DNA of 64,000 bases from DAISKN01 sp963716925 (GCA_963716925.1 CAVQUX010000006.1:1-64000); one strand, 5' to 3'. Shown: positions 1-9,840, counted from the first letter of the stretch. The notes: generated by a model not told the origin, from the sequence alone. Made by a program: numbers and translations.

Positions 1-405
1 GCCTACGGCTGCAGCCCGAACCTGTGGGACGCCGTGATGCAGCCGGAGGCACTGCTGGTCGAGAAGCTCGTCGACGGCAGCCTGGGCGAGGCCGGCGATG
101 CCGGACAGGCAGCGGCCGATGCGATTGCGGACGTGTTTGCCCAGGCGCTGGCCAACGTCGTCGTCAAGCCATCGCAGCTCGACTCGCTGGTGTCACAGCT
201 GGAGCTGCTGTCGCGCTTCTGCGATGCATTGGCCGTGGCCGACGGCGACGCCCGGTTCTACCGCACGGCGAGCCGCCTTCTCGGACTGCAGCAGCGGCTG
301 CACCCGGGACGACGCCCGGGCGCCGATCGCCCGGCGCTACCGCCCGAGTCGGTCACACCGCGCAAGGCGAGGCCACGCCGGGCGGCCACGCGCAAGAAGA
401 AGTGA
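1..405 (+). CDS. Hypothetical protein, 3' part only
   Basis: The reading frame is already open at the first base and runs to a TGA at 403-405, so the true start lies before the window. The visible 134 residues have an alanine/leucine-rich, probably helical body and a basic tail ending in three lysines. A GTG at 34 could start a shorter product, but there is no clear ribosome binding site and the upstream residues look like continuous protein. I do not recognise the family. The Lys/Arg tail could bind nucleic acid or an acidic partner, but this is only a guess from composition. Confidence 0.45.
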   Translation, partial: AYGCSPNLWDAVMQPEALLVEKLVDGSLGEAGDAGQAAADAIADVFAQALANVVVKPSQLDSLVSQLELLSRFCDALAVADGDARFYRTASRLLGLQQRLHPGRRPGADRPALPPESVTPRKARPRRAATRKKK

Positions 406-479
406 ACTGACGCGCCCCTCGTGGGCGGCCGATCACGACCGCGACGCTGCGCCGATCGAGCGTCCCGCCCGCCCCGCCG

Positions 480-1011
480 TCATTTGATCAGGCCGGCGAT
501 CTCGGTCACGATCGCGATGACCTTGCCGACACTCGCAATGACGTCGGCGACGTCCTTCATCTTCTGCAGCTTGGCTGCGAGGTCGGCGGTCTTCCGCTCC
601 AGTTCCGGCACGCGTCCGGCGAAGTCGGCGTTGATCGCCTGCAGCGCCACGGTGTCGAGCTTGACGATCGCGTTGCTCGTCGCGGCAAGTTCGTCGGCCC
701 ACGCCTCCTGTTCCTGCTTCGACAGCTTGTCGAGCGCCGCCTCCGATATCGCGTTCAGCTTTCTCTGGACCTGAACCAGCGCCGCGCGCGTGACGGCGAC
801 GGACGCGAGCACGGCGTCCACGTCGAGCGGCGCGGCGACCTCGACCCCGCGGGTTCGGGCCGGCGGCGGTGCGCGGCGCACCGGCTGCGGCAGTTCGCCA
901 GCCGGCGCTCCCCGGGAGACGCCGGCGCCGGCTCGCGGCCGTGCCGTCGCCGCCTTCTTGCGACGCGCTCCGGTCGCCCGCCTGCTTCTTCTTTGCCTTG
1001 GCTTCTGCCAT
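480..1011 (-). CDS. Hypothetical coiled-coil protein, frame-broken near the N-terminus
   Basis: The N-terminus starts with a lysine-rich stretch (MAEAKAKKK) at 1011. A one-base slip around 960-990 is needed to join it to the main frame, which reads through a proline/arginine-rich linker into about 110 residues of heptad-like helix ending in a hydrophobic segment (VIAIVTEIAGLIK). The helical part has no cysteine and few aromatic residues, consistent with a coiled coil or helical bundle. The family is not recognised. It shares orientation with the lipoprotein gene upstream of it (1110-2049), so the two may be co-transcribed. Confidence 0.45.
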
Positions 1012-1109
1012 CGCGCCCACCTTTGGAAGCGGCACCCTCAATTGATTCGCAGCGAAACAAGTCCCCAACGATACTGGGTGATCCGTCCGTGGCCGCCCTC
1101 CCGGCGCCG

Positions 1110-2049
1110 CTAGGGCTTCGCCTTCGCCTTCTCTGCCTGATCGAAGGAGCTCATGACCGCCGTCAGGCTCTCGACGTCCGTCAGCAGCGTGCGCAGCGAA
1201 CCCGGGTCGACCCGCCGGTGACCACGTCCGCCCAGATCGCCTGCATGTGCGCCGAGGCCTTGGCCGCCTTGTCCAGGAGATCGTTCTGGAACTGCGCCGT
1301 GAGCGCGGTGCGCCGATTGGTGACCCACTCCTCGCCCAGCACCGGGTCCGGTGCGTTGGCCGCCAGTTCCGCCGCCGTGTAGGGGTCGCGCACCTTGTCC
1401 CTGCGGAAAGCGTCGCTCGCCTGGACGTAGATCCGCTGCAGCGTTCCGGCGAGCTCCGTCATCATCCGCTGCTCGTAGAGGAGCTGCTCGCCGATGATCG
1501 CCTTGTCGCGTTCCAGCGCCTGGATACCTGCTGGGCGAGCACGCCCTTGACGGCGAGCGTCCCGAACTTCTGCGTCGCCTGCAACTGGACGTCGGTGAAG
1601 ATGGGACGCTTGGAATCCCGCAGCGTCTTGTTGGCCTGGTTGATCGCTTCGCTCACGTCCTTGAGCGCCGCACCCGACTTCTCCGGAGCGTCCGATTGGC
1701 TCAGCGCCTGGAGATTGATGAAATAGGCCCTGATCTCCAGCACATGGCTCTTGAGCTCGGCGATCTGCACCAGGTAGCCGCCGATCGCCTTGTCGCTCTC
1801 GTCCAGCGTGTCGGCGCGCTTGTCGCGCGGCTGGCGCTTCCTGATCCGCAGGAGTTCGCGACTGCTGGTGTCCATCACGGTGAGCGCGGTGGCGTCGGCG
1901 AGATTCGCCAGCGCGTCCGAGTACGCGATTCCGGAACTGGACAGGTCCTGTCCCTGCTTGATCGGCGTCGAGCAGCCGGGCAGCAGCAGCGCGAACCCGA
2001 TGCAGAGCCAGCCGGAGACGCTTCGCCTGGACCACACGTGTCGATTCAT
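1110..2049 (-). CDS. Predicted lipoprotein with helical repeats, two frame breaks
   Basis: The start at 2049 gives a basic n-region, a hydrophobic core (GFALLLPG) and a lipobox LPGC followed by Ser. This predicts a lipid-anchored periplasmic or outer-membrane protein. The rest is predominantly helical. The product must be read across two apparent one-base slips, near 1530 (after VKGVLAQQ) and near 1200 (before DPGSLRTLLTDVESL), to reach the TAG at 1110-1112. Intact length would be about 312 residues. I cannot name the family. Its 3' neighbour at 480-1011 is also helical and uncharacterised. Confidence 0.5.
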
Positions 2050-2308
2050 CGCCCTCTCCCCTCACCGAGGCTCGCAGCGGCACCATCCGGACGGGCCTGC
2101 CGGCCCGTGCAGCCCCTACGCGGCGCAACCCTGTGGTGGGGTTTGCGCCGGTACGCGCGCTGCGCCTCGCTTGCCATCGACGCGGCGGACCCGGCGCGGA
2201 CTTGCGCCCGGCCGGCGGCGCGACTCAAGGTACACAACGCCGAAGTCGCTGGCAAGCGCCGTGCTCTCCGGCAGCCGAAGACGCTGCCGACTTCCGGGCT
2301 GCGCATCG

Positions 2309-4281
2309 TCAACCCGTCTGCGGCCCTGCCACCGCCGCACCGGAAGCATTGGCCGGATCGCGCCGGATCGCCTTGAACACGAAGCGCGCCGGATCGACGG
2401 CGTCGAGCAGCTGGCCGGCGACCGGGGCGGGCTCGCCTTCCAGCAGGCTGGCGATGATCTCGCCGCCCAGCGCCGCCCAGGTGAGGCCGCGCGACGCGTA
2501 GCCGAAGGCGCCGTACAGGCCGGCGACGCGCGGGAACTCGCGGAGCCGCGCGGCGCAGATCCGGCGCCCGCTCGCGACGCCGGCCTCGACATCGGGCATG
2601 GCGCCGATCAGCGGCAGCCGGTCGAGCGCGACGGCGCGCAGCCCGACGAAACCCTGCACGGTATCGGCGGCGTCCACCGCGACGCTGCCGGGGAAGCGTA
2701 GTGCGCAGCGTCGCGAGGTTCGCCCGGTGGTCACCGGGTCTCGCCGCGAGATCGACGCTGTCCCGATCGTACGTTCCGCCGACCACCGTCACGCCGTCGA
2801 CCGCGGGCAGCACGTAACCGTCGCCGACCACCGCGCCCGTGAGCGCGGGCGCCGCAGCGGCGGGCAGGTAGGTGAGCTGGCCGCGGACCGGGCGCAGGTC
2901 GCAACCGGCGGGGGCGAGCCGGATCGCATCGCCGGCATTCGCGAGCACGACCACCGGGGCCGACGCGATCAGCGCCCCATCGGCCGCGGTCGCGTGCCAC
3001 TCGCCGCCTTCGTGCCGCAGCGACTCGACGCGCCGGCCGAACGCCAGCACCGCCTGCGCCTGTGCGAGTTGCGCGTCGATCACCCGTGCAGGCCGAACGA
3101 CGCCGCCGCCGGGAAACCAGTACCCGCCGTGCGCCACCGCCTGGCCGCAGCGCGCGGCAAGTGCGTCGCGATCAAGGAGCTTCGACGAACTCGCGCGGAT
3201 ACCCGCACGTGGTGACGATGCCCGCCATTGCGGCCTCCTCCGCGGCCGAGCGGGCGGGACGCGCGACGCCGCAGGGAGTCCAGCCCGGGTCGTGCCCTGC
3301 GTCCTGCAGCCGGCGCCAGTTGCTGCGGGCATGAAGAAACCCCGCGCGCGTCAGGCGCGAGAGCACCGAGTCGTCACGGCTGAGATGCGGGTGGATCGCG
3401 CCGGCGTGGAGCCCCGAGGCGCCGCTCGCCGGACCGGCCTCGCCGTCGACGACCGTCACCCGCCAGCCGCGCGCGGCGATGCGCTCGGCCGCCGCCGCGC
3501 CGGCGATGCCGCAGCCGACGACCAGGACGTGACGACGGACCGCGGCGCGCGCCGTGGCTGCGGCGGCGCGCGCGACCGCCGTACCCGCGGACGGACGCGC
3601 CGTCAGCATGTGCCGCTTGTTCGCGTAACCCGGTCGGCGCGCGACGGCGAAGCCCGCCGCGAGCAGGTTGTCGCGCACGACCCCGGCCGCCGTGTACGTC
3701 GCGAGCGTCGCGTCGGCTGCGGCGAGCCGCGCGCACTGCCGCAGCACCTCGACCGACCACATCCCGGGGTTGCGATCCGGCGCGAAGCCGTCGAGGTAGA
3801 ACGCGTCGGCCTGGCAGCGCAGCTGCGGCAGGACCTCGGCGACGTCGCCGAAAACAAGGGTCAGCGTGACGCGGCCGAGTTCGAAGTGCAGCCGATGCCA
3901 CCCGGCCACCGGTTCCGGCCACTCGGCGCACAGGCCGGCCACGCAATCGGCCAACTCGACGCTGCCGCCGCTGCAACGTTGCAGGTCGGCGCGACCGACC
4001 GGATGCTTGTCCACGGCGACGTAGTGGAGCCGCTCGCAGCGCCGCGGATCGTTCCGCCACGCCTGCCACGTCGCCAGGAAATTGACGCCCAGCCCGAAAC
4101 CCGTCTCGACGACGGTGAACGACCTGCGCCCTGCCCATCGCGACGGAAGATCGTTGCCTCCCAGGAAGACCTGGCGGGACTGGGCGAGCCCGCCCTGGGC
4201 GCTGTGATAGACGTCGCCGTACTCGACCGAATAGGGCGTGCCGTCGCCCAGGAAGGCGATGCGGGCGGAGGTAAGCGGCAT
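2309..4281 (-). CDS. mnmC: tRNA 5-methylaminomethyl-2-thiouridine synthesis bifunctional protein MnmC, two frame breaks
   Basis: MnmC finishes the mnm5s2U wobble base of several tRNAs. Its N-terminal part is a SAM methyltransferase and its C-terminal part an FAD oxidase that removes carboxymethyl. The methyltransferase domain shows ETGFGLGVNFL and YLDGFAPDRNPGMW. The oxidase begins with the FAD-binding motif GCGIAGAAAAERI near residue 250 and continues through a DAO-type fold. The start at 4281 (MPLTSARIAFL) is chosen because it fits the family N-terminus and lies five bases after the upstream stop codon. Frames change near 3180 and near 2700. Repaired length is about 655 residues, normal for the fused enzyme. 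The fused form is typical of Proteobacteria. Confidence 0.88.
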
Positions 4282-4285
4282 CGGG

Positions 4286-5494
4286 CTATCCCTGCGGTGC
4301 GGCATCCGCCGGCACGCGCACCCAGCCCTCCATGATCCGGCGCGCCGAGCGGCTCATCGACACCCGGGTGATCGTCCATCGACCGCCGACCTCGCCGGCC
4401 TGCGCGCCGACGGTCAACGTGCCGGACGGATGGCCAAAGCGCACGCGACCGTCGGCGCCGATGCCGGCAATGCGGCTCACGACGGTGCCGGGAACGGCCG
4501 CGGCGGCCGCAATCGCGATCGCACCCGTGCCGGTCATCGCGTGGTGCAGCTTGCCCATCGAGAAGATCCGGGCGAGGAGATCGATGGCACCGGCGCGCAC
4601 GTGCCTGCCGTCGGCGGTGCCGAAGTCGCGCGGCGGCGCGACGAACGCGAGCTTCGGAGTGTGCGGCCTGCAGGCCGTCGCCTCCTCGGCGGTGGCGACG
4701 AGACCCATGGCGAGCGCGCCCTGCGCGCGGATCGCTTCCGCCCGCGCGAGAAGGTCGGCGCGCCCGTTGACCTGCGCCTGCAGCTCGTCGCCGCGCAGGC
4801 CCAGCGCCTGCGCGTCGATGAAGATCGCCGGATTGCCGGCATTGACCAGCGTCGCCTCGACGCGCCCGACGCCGGGAACGTCGAGCACGTCGGTGCGGCG
4901 GCCCGTGGGGAACAGCCCGGACCCCGCGGCATCGCCGTCGTCGGCCGCCGGATCGATGAACTCGAGTTTGACCTCCGCCGCCGGGAACGCGACCCCGTCG
5001 AGCTCGAACGTGCCGTCCTCGACCACCTCGCCGTCGCGCATCGGGACGTGGGCGACGATCGGCTTGCCGATGTTGGCCTGCCAGATCCGCACCGTCGCCT
5101 CGCCGTCGGCCGGCGCGCTCGCAATGCCGCTGCCGATCGCCATGGGTCCGACCGCCGCGCTCAGATTGCCGCAGTTGCCGGACCAGTCGATCACCGGCCG
5201 GTCCACTGCGACCGCGCCGAAGAGGTAGTCGACGTCGAAGCCCGGGCGCGCGGACGGCGAAAGGACGACCACCTTGCTGGTGCTCGACGTCGCCCCGCCC
5301 ATGCCGTCGATGTGCTGGCCGTAGCGGTCGGGACTGCCGATCACGCGCAGCAGGATGCGGTCCCTCGCGGCGGGATCGGCGGGCAGGTCGCGAGCGAGGA
5401 AGAACACCCCCTTGCTGGTGCCGCCGCGCATGTAGACGGCCGGGATTCGCAGTTGAACGGTCACGATGGGCGCCCTTGTGCTCGTGTCGCGCAT
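4286..5494 (-). CDS. PrpF-family isomerase (2-methylaconitate or 4-oxalomesaconate type)
   Basis: About 402 residues of the PrpF/diaminopimelate-epimerase fold, which moves a double bond in methylaconitate or oxalomesaconate without cofactors. Family hallmarks are MRGGTSKGVFF near the N-terminus, the lysine of SSTSKVVVL, and the cysteine of SGNCGNLSAAVG, matching the Lys and Cys used by PrpF. A GTG at 5465 is an alternative start closer to the conserved core. The gene runs four bases into mnmC with no room for a promoter, so the two are probably co-transcribed. No other propionate or gallate pathway gene is present, so the exact substrate is open. Confidence 0.8.
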   Translation of the reverse strand: MRDTSTRAPIVTVQLRIPAVYMRGGTSKGVFFLARDLPADPAARDRILLRVIGSPDRYGQHIDGMGGATSSTSKVVVLSPSARPGFDVDYLFGAVAVDRPVIDWSGNCGNLSAAVGPMAIGSGIASAPADGEATVRIWQANIGKPIVAHVPMRDGEVVEDGTFELDGVAFPAAEVKLEFIDPAADDGDAAGSGLFPTGRRTDVLDVPGVGRVEATLVNAGNPAIFIDAQALGLRGDELQAQVNGRADLLARAEAIRAQGALAMGLVATAEEATACRPHTPKLAFVAPPRDFGTADGRHVRAGAIDLLARIFSMGKLHHAMTGTGAIAIAAAAAVPGTVVSRIAGIGADGRVRFGHPSGTLTVGAQAGEVGGRWTITRVSMSRSARRIMEGWVRVPADAAPQG

Positions 5495-5522
5495 TGGCGA
5501 GGAGCCGCGCGCAAGGCATCCA

Positions 5523-5553
5523 TTATCGACCCGTCGCGGCCTGGCGCTATACT
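5523..5553 (+). promoter_or_regulatory. Candidate promoter of the LysE-type exporter gene
   Basis: In the 90-base gap between the divergent prpF-like and lysE-like genes there is TATACT at 5548-5553, a good -10 element, 31 bases before the start codon. The best upstream match, TTATCG at 5523-5528, is weak and its 19-base spacing is long. Confidence 0.3.
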
Positions 5554-5584
5554 TCCCCGCCGCCCATCCGACGAGACCATTGCC

Positions 5585-6211
5585 ATGATCGAAGCCGCCT
5601 GGTTCCTCTTCGTCGTCGCCTCGCTGGCGATCATCGTGACGCCCGGGCAGGACATGATCCTCGTGATGTCGCGCTCGATCGCGCAGGGCTCGGCCGCTGG
5701 CGTCGCGACGGCGGCCGGCGTCAGCTGCGGCCTCGTCGGCCACACGATCCTGGCCACCCTCGGGCTCGGCGCGATCCTGCGCACGTCCGAGTGGGTGTTC
5801 GTTGCGCTCAAGCTCGTCGGCGCAGCCTACCTCGTCTACCTCGGCATCCAGCTGCTGCGAACCAAGAGCCACGAGCTCGCCGTCGCTGCCGGCGCGCCGC
5901 GATCGCCGGGACGGCTGTTCGCGGACGGCGCGCTGTCCAATCTGTCCAACCCGAAGATCGCGGTGTTCTACTTCGCGTTCCTGCCGCAGTTCGTGTTGCC
6001 GGGTGCGGCGCAGCCCACGCTGACGGTCTTCGTGCTCGGGCTCGTGTTCGCCGCGCTGACGTTCCTGGTCAAGGGACCGGTGGGGCTGGGGGCCGGCATG
6101 CTCTCCGGCTGGCTGCGCGAGCGTCCGGGGGCGCTCAAATGGCTGTATCGGACCAGCGGCATGGTGCTCGTCGGCCTCGGCGTCAGGCTCGCTTTCGAGC
6201 GTCGGGGATGA
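5585..6211 (+). CDS. LysE/RhtB family amino-acid exporter
   Basis: 208-residue inner-membrane protein with about six hydrophobic segments. It has the family signature TPGQDMILVMSRSIAQG near residues 19-35 and the NPKIAVFY motif in the middle. Members export amino acids or homoserine lactones using the proton gradient. Start at ATG 5585 follows a candidate -10 box. It is divergent from the prpF-like gene. The substrate cannot be read from the sequence. Length is typical of the family. Confidence 0.85.
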   Translation: MIEAAWFLFVVASLAIIVTPGQDMILVMSRSIAQGSAAGVATAAGVSCGLVGHTILATLGLGAILRTSEWVFVALKLVGAAYLVYLGIQLLRTKSHELAVAAGAPRSPGRLFADGALSNLSNPKIAVFYFAFLPQFVLPGAAQPTLTVFVLGLVFAALTFLVKGPVGLGAGMLSGWLRERPGALKWLYRTSGMVLVGLGVRLAFERRG

Positions 6212-6262
6212 CGGCGGCGCCGTTGCCGTGAAGCCGACCCCGACCGCAGCCGACGGTTCGCG

Positions 6263-6792
6263 ATGAACGCGACCAACGTGTTCCCGCTCGAAGGCGGCTG
6301 CGACTGCCGGCACGTCCGCTACCGGATGGAGACCGCGCCGCTGTTCGTCCACTGCTGCCACTGCCGCTGGTGCCAGCGCGAGAGCGGCGCGTCGTTCGCG
6401 CTCAACGCGATGATCGAGGCCGACCGCGTCACGGTGCTGGCGCGCCGAGCCCGAGATCGTCCACACGCCGTCGCCGAGCGGCTACGGCCAGGACATCGCT
6501 CGCTGCCCGCAGCTGCCGCATCGCGGTCTGGAGCCACTACGCCGGCGCGGGACCGCTGCTCCGGTTCGTCCGCGTCGGCACGCTGGACGAACCCGATCGC
6601 GCTGCCGCCGGACATCCACATCTTCACCGCCTTCGAAGCAGCCGTGGGTGATATTGCCGCCGGACGTGCCGGCCGATGCCCGAGTACTACGATCGCGACC
6701 GGTACTGGCCGGCGGAGAGCCTTGCGCGCCGCCAGGCGCTGCTGCCGCGGATCGAGCGCTACCAGGCGGCGCGCCGCGCACAGCGCGGCTGA
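6263..6792 (+). CDS. GFA/DUF636 family zinc protein (CENP-V/GFA type), several frame breaks
   Basis: Pieces of one small zinc enzyme occur in all three frames. The N-terminal piece has GGCDCRHVRY and CHCRWCQRESGASF. A middle piece in another frame contains ARCPQCRIAVWSHY, and the C-terminal piece ends with helical ERYQAARRAQRG before the TGA at 6790-6792. The paired cysteines are the zinc ligands of the glutathione-dependent formaldehyde-activating (GFA) fold. At least three slips are needed, so as written the gene would not give a full product. Function beyond the fold is unknown, since many GFA proteins do not act on formaldehyde. Confidence 0.7.
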
Positions 6793-6829
6793 CGACCGGC
6801 AGCTCCCACGGGCAACCGGGGCGCAACCC

Positions 6830-7333
6830 ATGGATTGGGCCATCGAGCCCATCGCCGTCGGCGCACTGCGCGGGATTCCATGCTGCACTCGACCGTGTCG
6901 CCCGGGAGCGGCGATACCTCGCCTTGCTGGACGCGCCGTCGCTCGACGCACCGCGGAGTTCGTGCGCGGCAACATCGCCGGCGGCAATCCGCAGTTCGTC
7001 GCGATCGCCGCCGACACGGTGGTTGGCTGGTGCGATGTCACGCCGATGCAGCGCGAGGTCTTCGCCCACCGCGGCGTGCTCGGCATGGGCATCGTCCCGG
7101 AGTACCGCGGACGCGGCGTCGGCCGCGCGCTGGTCGACGCCACGCTGTCGGCCGCGGGCCGCAAGGGCCTCGCGCGCATCGACCTCGAGGTTCGCGCCGA
7201 CAACGCGGCGGCGATCGGTCTCTATCGCGCGGTCGGCTTCAAGGTGGAAGGCGTGAAGCGGGACGCCCTCCGGCTCGACGACGGGCGGTTCGACCTCGTG
7301 GTGATGGCGCTCCATCTCGACGGGGGCGGCTGA
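6830..7333 (+). CDS. GNAT family N-acetyltransferase, frame-broken near the N-terminus
   Basis: The C-terminal two thirds reads cleanly and contains the acetyl-CoA loop (GIVPEYRGRGVGRALV) followed by NAAAIGLYRAVGF, both diagnostic of GNAT acetyltransferases of the RimI/PhnO kind. The first 40 residues need two slips between about 6870 and 6950 to include the helix ALDRVARERRYLALLDAPS. Repaired length is about 167 residues. The substrate (small molecule, protein N-terminus or antibiotic) cannot be inferred. It sits 37 bases after the GFA gene in the same orientation. Confidence 0.75.
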   Translation: MDWAIEPIAVGALRGIPCCTRPCRPGAAIPRLAGRAVARRTAEFVRGNIAGGNPQFVAIAADTVVGWCDVTPMQREVFAHRGVLGMGIVPEYRGRGVGRALVDATLSAAGRKGLARIDLEVRADNAAAIGLYRAVGFKVEGVKRDALRLDDGRFDLVVMALHLDGGG

Positions 7334-7491
7334 TCGCGCAACCGGCGGCTTCCGGGCCCCCCTGCCGCGCCGCCGGCGGTTGCGTCTAAACTGTGCGGCC
7401 GGGCACGATCGCGGCGCGAGGGGTCGATGCCGGATTCGGCCCGCCGCGCACGGCGCACCCGGTTCGCCAAACTGGCCCGAGGAGGATCGTC

Positions 7492-7863
7492 ATGCTGAGC
7501 AACCCCGTCGGTTGGTTCGAGATCTACGTGCAGGACATGCCGCGCGCCAAGGCGTTCTACGAAAAGGTGTTCGCCGGCCAGTTGCAGAAGCTGGAAGGGA
7601 CGGACGAGGAAATGTGGGCGTTCCCGATGCAGGATGGCAAGAGCGGCGCGGCCGGCTCGCTGGTGAAGATGGATGGCTGTCCATCCGGCGGCAACAGCAC
7701 GATGGTCTATTTCTCCTGCGAGGACTGCGCGGTCGAAGCCAAGCGGGCGAAGGACAGCGGCGGCCAGGTGTTCAGGGACAAGTTCTCGATCGGCCCCTAC
7801 GGCTTCGTCGCGCTGGTGACCGACACCGAAGGCAACATGATCGGGCTGCACTCGATGCGTTGA
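7492..7863 (+). CDS. VOC family (glyoxalase/bleomycin-resistance fold) protein
   Basis: A 123-residue single-domain protein with the paired beta-alpha-beta-beta-beta units of the vicinal oxygen chelate fold. The first unit reads NPVGWFEIYVQDMPRAKAFY and the second ends in VTDTEGNMIGLHSMR. It resembles the PhnB/YdhR-like enzymes often annotated as glyoxalase-related. The start is supported by GAGGAGGAT ten bases upstream. No clear set of four metal ligands can be assigned by eye, so catalytic function is not claimed. Confidence 0.78.
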   Translation: MLSNPVGWFEIYVQDMPRAKAFYEKVFAGQLQKLEGTDEEMWAFPMQDGKSGAAGSLVKMDGCPSGGNSTMVYFSCEDCAVEAKRAKDSGGQVFRDKFSIGPYGFVALVTDTEGNMIGLHSMR

Positions 7864-7918
7864 GCGGGCGGTCAGCCCAGCCGTGGCGGGCCACCCGAGC
7901 GTGTACAGAGGATCTGCG

Positions 7919-8596
7919 ATGGCCCTTGGCGCCGTGCTGTTCGACCACGACGGCACGCTGGTCGACTCCGAGCCGGTCCACTTCCTGGTCTGGAAGGAGG
8001 TCCTGGCGCCATACGGCTTCGCGCTGACCGAGCAGCAGTATCGGGAACACTACGCCGGCGTTCCGACCCTCGCCAACGCCTGCGACCTGGTTCAGCGGTT
8101 CGGTGTCGCCGAGGACCCGGCCACGCTCGCCGAGGCGAAGAACGCCGCCACGCGCGATTACCTCCGCCGGTCGGCGTTTCCGCTGCTGCCCGGCGTCCGC
8201 GAGGCGATCGCGACCTTCACCGGTCTCGGTCTCCGGCTCGCCGTCGTGACGGGCGCCAGCGCCTTCGGCGTGGACGCGACGTTGCGTGCCCACGGCCTGG
8301 CGTCGCACTTCGCCGTGGTCGTGTCGGTCGACGACGTGCGTCACAGCAAACCCGCACCGGACTGCTACCTGTTGGCAATCGAGCGGCTCGGACTTCCGGC
8401 CGCGGGCTGCATCGCGATCGAGGACACCGAGCACGGCGTCGCGGCAGCGGCCGGGGCCGGCATCAGCTGCCTCGCGTTGCCGACCGCGATGTCGCGCCAC
8501 CACGACTTCACGCAGGCGGCCGCGGTGCTCGACGGTATGGATGCCGCTGTCGACTACGTCCGGCGCCTGTGCGAACGGGAGCGCAGCAACGAGTGA
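7919..8596 (+). CDS. HAD-superfamily hydrolase, phosphoglycolate/beta-phosphoglucomutase-like
   Basis: 225 residues. The HAD motifs are in order: motif I as DHDGTLVDSEP, motif II around VVTGAS, motif III lysine in HSKPAPDCYLLA and motif IV in IEDTEHGVAAA. The cap insertion between motifs I and II is helical, as in subfamily IA phosphatases and mutases. The motif I nucleophile is the first Asp of DHDGT. Start at 7919 is preferred over an upstream ATG at 7883 because AGAGGAT precedes it. Substrate unknown. Confidence 0.82.
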   Translation: MALGAVLFDHDGTLVDSEPVHFLVWKEVLAPYGFALTEQQYREHYAGVPTLANACDLVQRFGVAEDPATLAEAKNAATRDYLRRSAFPLLPGVREAIATFTGLGLRLAVVTGASAFGVDATLRAHGLASHFAVVVSVDDVRHSKPAPDCYLLAIERLGLPAAGCIAIEDTEHGVAAAAGAGISCLALPTAMSRHHDFTQAAAVLDGMDAAVDYVRRLCERERSNE

Positions 8597-8646
8597 TGTC
8601 GTAAACGCAGCCAAGCCACCGGCGAGTGTTCGAGAACCGCAACCGC

Positions 8647-9250
8647 TCAGGCGCGCGAATCGCCGCGACCGCGGGTCGGGCCTGCTGGTGCCGGCGTCGA
8701 TTCCGCGGCGGCGGCTTCCACGTTCCGTGCAAAGGCGGCGAGACTGGGCGCCTCGAGCAATCCGCGCAGCGGAACGCGCAGGCTGAGTTCCCGTTCCAGG
8801 CGGGCGGCAACGCGTGCCGCGAGCAACGAGTCCCCGCCCAGCGACAGGAAGTCGTCGTCGATCGACACCATCTCGACGCGCAGTGCTTCTCGCCACACCA
8901 TGGCCAGATAGGCGATCAGCGAGGCCAGCTCGCCCGTTTCTGCCGGCAGCGTCGACGCCGCATCGCGAGCGTGCATCGGGTCACCAGCGACGATGCGCCA
9001 GGCGGAGTCTCACGCGACATTGCCGCAGCGAGCGTGGAGCGCTGGAACCTTGCCGAGGGCATCGCGCGGGATTGCGGTCGCGGAAACCGATCGATCCGGG
9101 CAGCTTGTGCGGCGACAGCCGCGGCAGCAGCCAGCGCCGCAGGGCCACGGCGGTGGTCGCCGCGCGGGGCACGACGAGCGCAGCGACACGCTCGCCGAGT
9201 CGTTCGTCAGGCAGTCCGAAAGCGGCTGCGTCCGCGCCGACGCCTGCACC
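8647..9250 (-). CDS. C-terminal fragment of an adenylation enzyme with fused carrier-protein domain, truncated at 9.25 kb
   Basis: Reading leftwards from about 9250, the sequence starts in the middle of the C-terminal lobe of an AMP-forming ligase (DAAAFGLPDERLGERVAALVV). It goes on to the hinge region (LSPHKLPGSIGF, then after a slip RDAIPRDALGKVPAL), and ends with an acyl/peptidyl carrier domain whose GGDSLLAARV supplies the phosphopantetheine serine. The first 400 or more residues of the ligase are missing because the DNA changes abruptly at about 9250. At least one frame slip occurs near 9000-9060. It could come from an NRPS-like or fatty-acyl-AMP system. It is separate from the proline-type ligase at 15569-17106. 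Confidence 0.6.
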
Positions 9251-9262
9251 TGGATGCAGATT
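9240..9262. other. Junction between two unlike sequence blocks, probable assembly chimera
   Basis: To the left, a minus-strand ligase loses homology in mid-domain. To the right, a plus-strand secreted protein starts without an N-terminus. Base composition also drops from very GC-rich to roughly 57-60 percent by eye. Two truncated genes abutting head to head with no repeat or integrase favours a mis-join, though an ancient recombination cannot be excluded. Confidence 0.55.
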
Positions 9263-9805
9263 GTTGGGGTGCATTCCGCGGACCATCTCATCACCGCCTA
9301 CCACTCCTGCGGATGGTATGCCAGCATTTCACAGCCGACTGGCGAAAAATTCTGGGGGTCGACGCAGATCGACTTCCAACCGAACAACTCACCGCTCGGC
9401 GGCGTAGACACCAACCCTCCGACGTGCTGGCAATTTCCGGACCCGAAGGTAAACAGGAAAAAGGATTGGGGGTACACTGGCCCGGACTGCTTCCGCTTCG
9501 AGGCGGATGAGTGGTTGACGTTTCAGATCGTGCTTCACGTCGGGACGTGGCAGCCGAATCGCACGGGCGCGCCGAACACGCGGTTTCAGCTTTGGACTGC
9601 GCGCCAAGGGGAGCCTCAGCGTCTCACGATCGACCAGATGATCTACCTTCGCGGGCCGCATCCATCCGTGCCCAATGCGAAGTACGGCAAGATCTGGCTC
9701 CTCCCCTTCATGACGAACAAGGACAACACTCAGGTCCACCCAACGGCGCATTTTTGGTACGACGAGCTGATCGTCAGCAAGCAGTTCATCGCTGATCCGA
9801 AATGA
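9253..9805 (+). CDS. Secreted polysaccharide-lyase-like (concanavalin fold) protein, N-terminus missing
   Basis: From about 9253 the frame encodes some 180 residues rich in Trp, Tyr and Phe with alternating beta strands. Examples are DEWLTFQIVLHVGTWQ, a long loop, then KIWLLPFMTNKD and AHFWYDELIVS. This pattern recalls the jelly-roll domains of heparinase-like lyases and glycan-binding proteins. No signal peptide is visible because the upstream codons belong to the other side of the junction. A hairpin at 9818-9840 follows the stop. The call is by resemblance only; catalytic residues were not identified. Confidence 0.5.
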
Positions 9806-9817
9806 ACCATATTGGGG

Positions 9818-9840
9818 CCCCGGACCTTGATGGTCCGGGG
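9818..9840 (+). terminator. Hairpin after the lyase-like gene
   Basis: CCCCGGACC, a five-base loop, then GGTCCGGGG form a perfect nine-base stem beginning 13 bases after the stop codon. No run of T follows, so it may act as an RNA 3' end rather than a classical intrinsic terminator. Confidence 0.5.

Noticed and set aside
8647..9250. Treating the truncated ligase/carrier gene as part of the decoration operon
   Set aside because: It lies across the junction on the unlike side, has its own fused carrier domain and is not contiguous with the minus-strand operon at 11548-17106.
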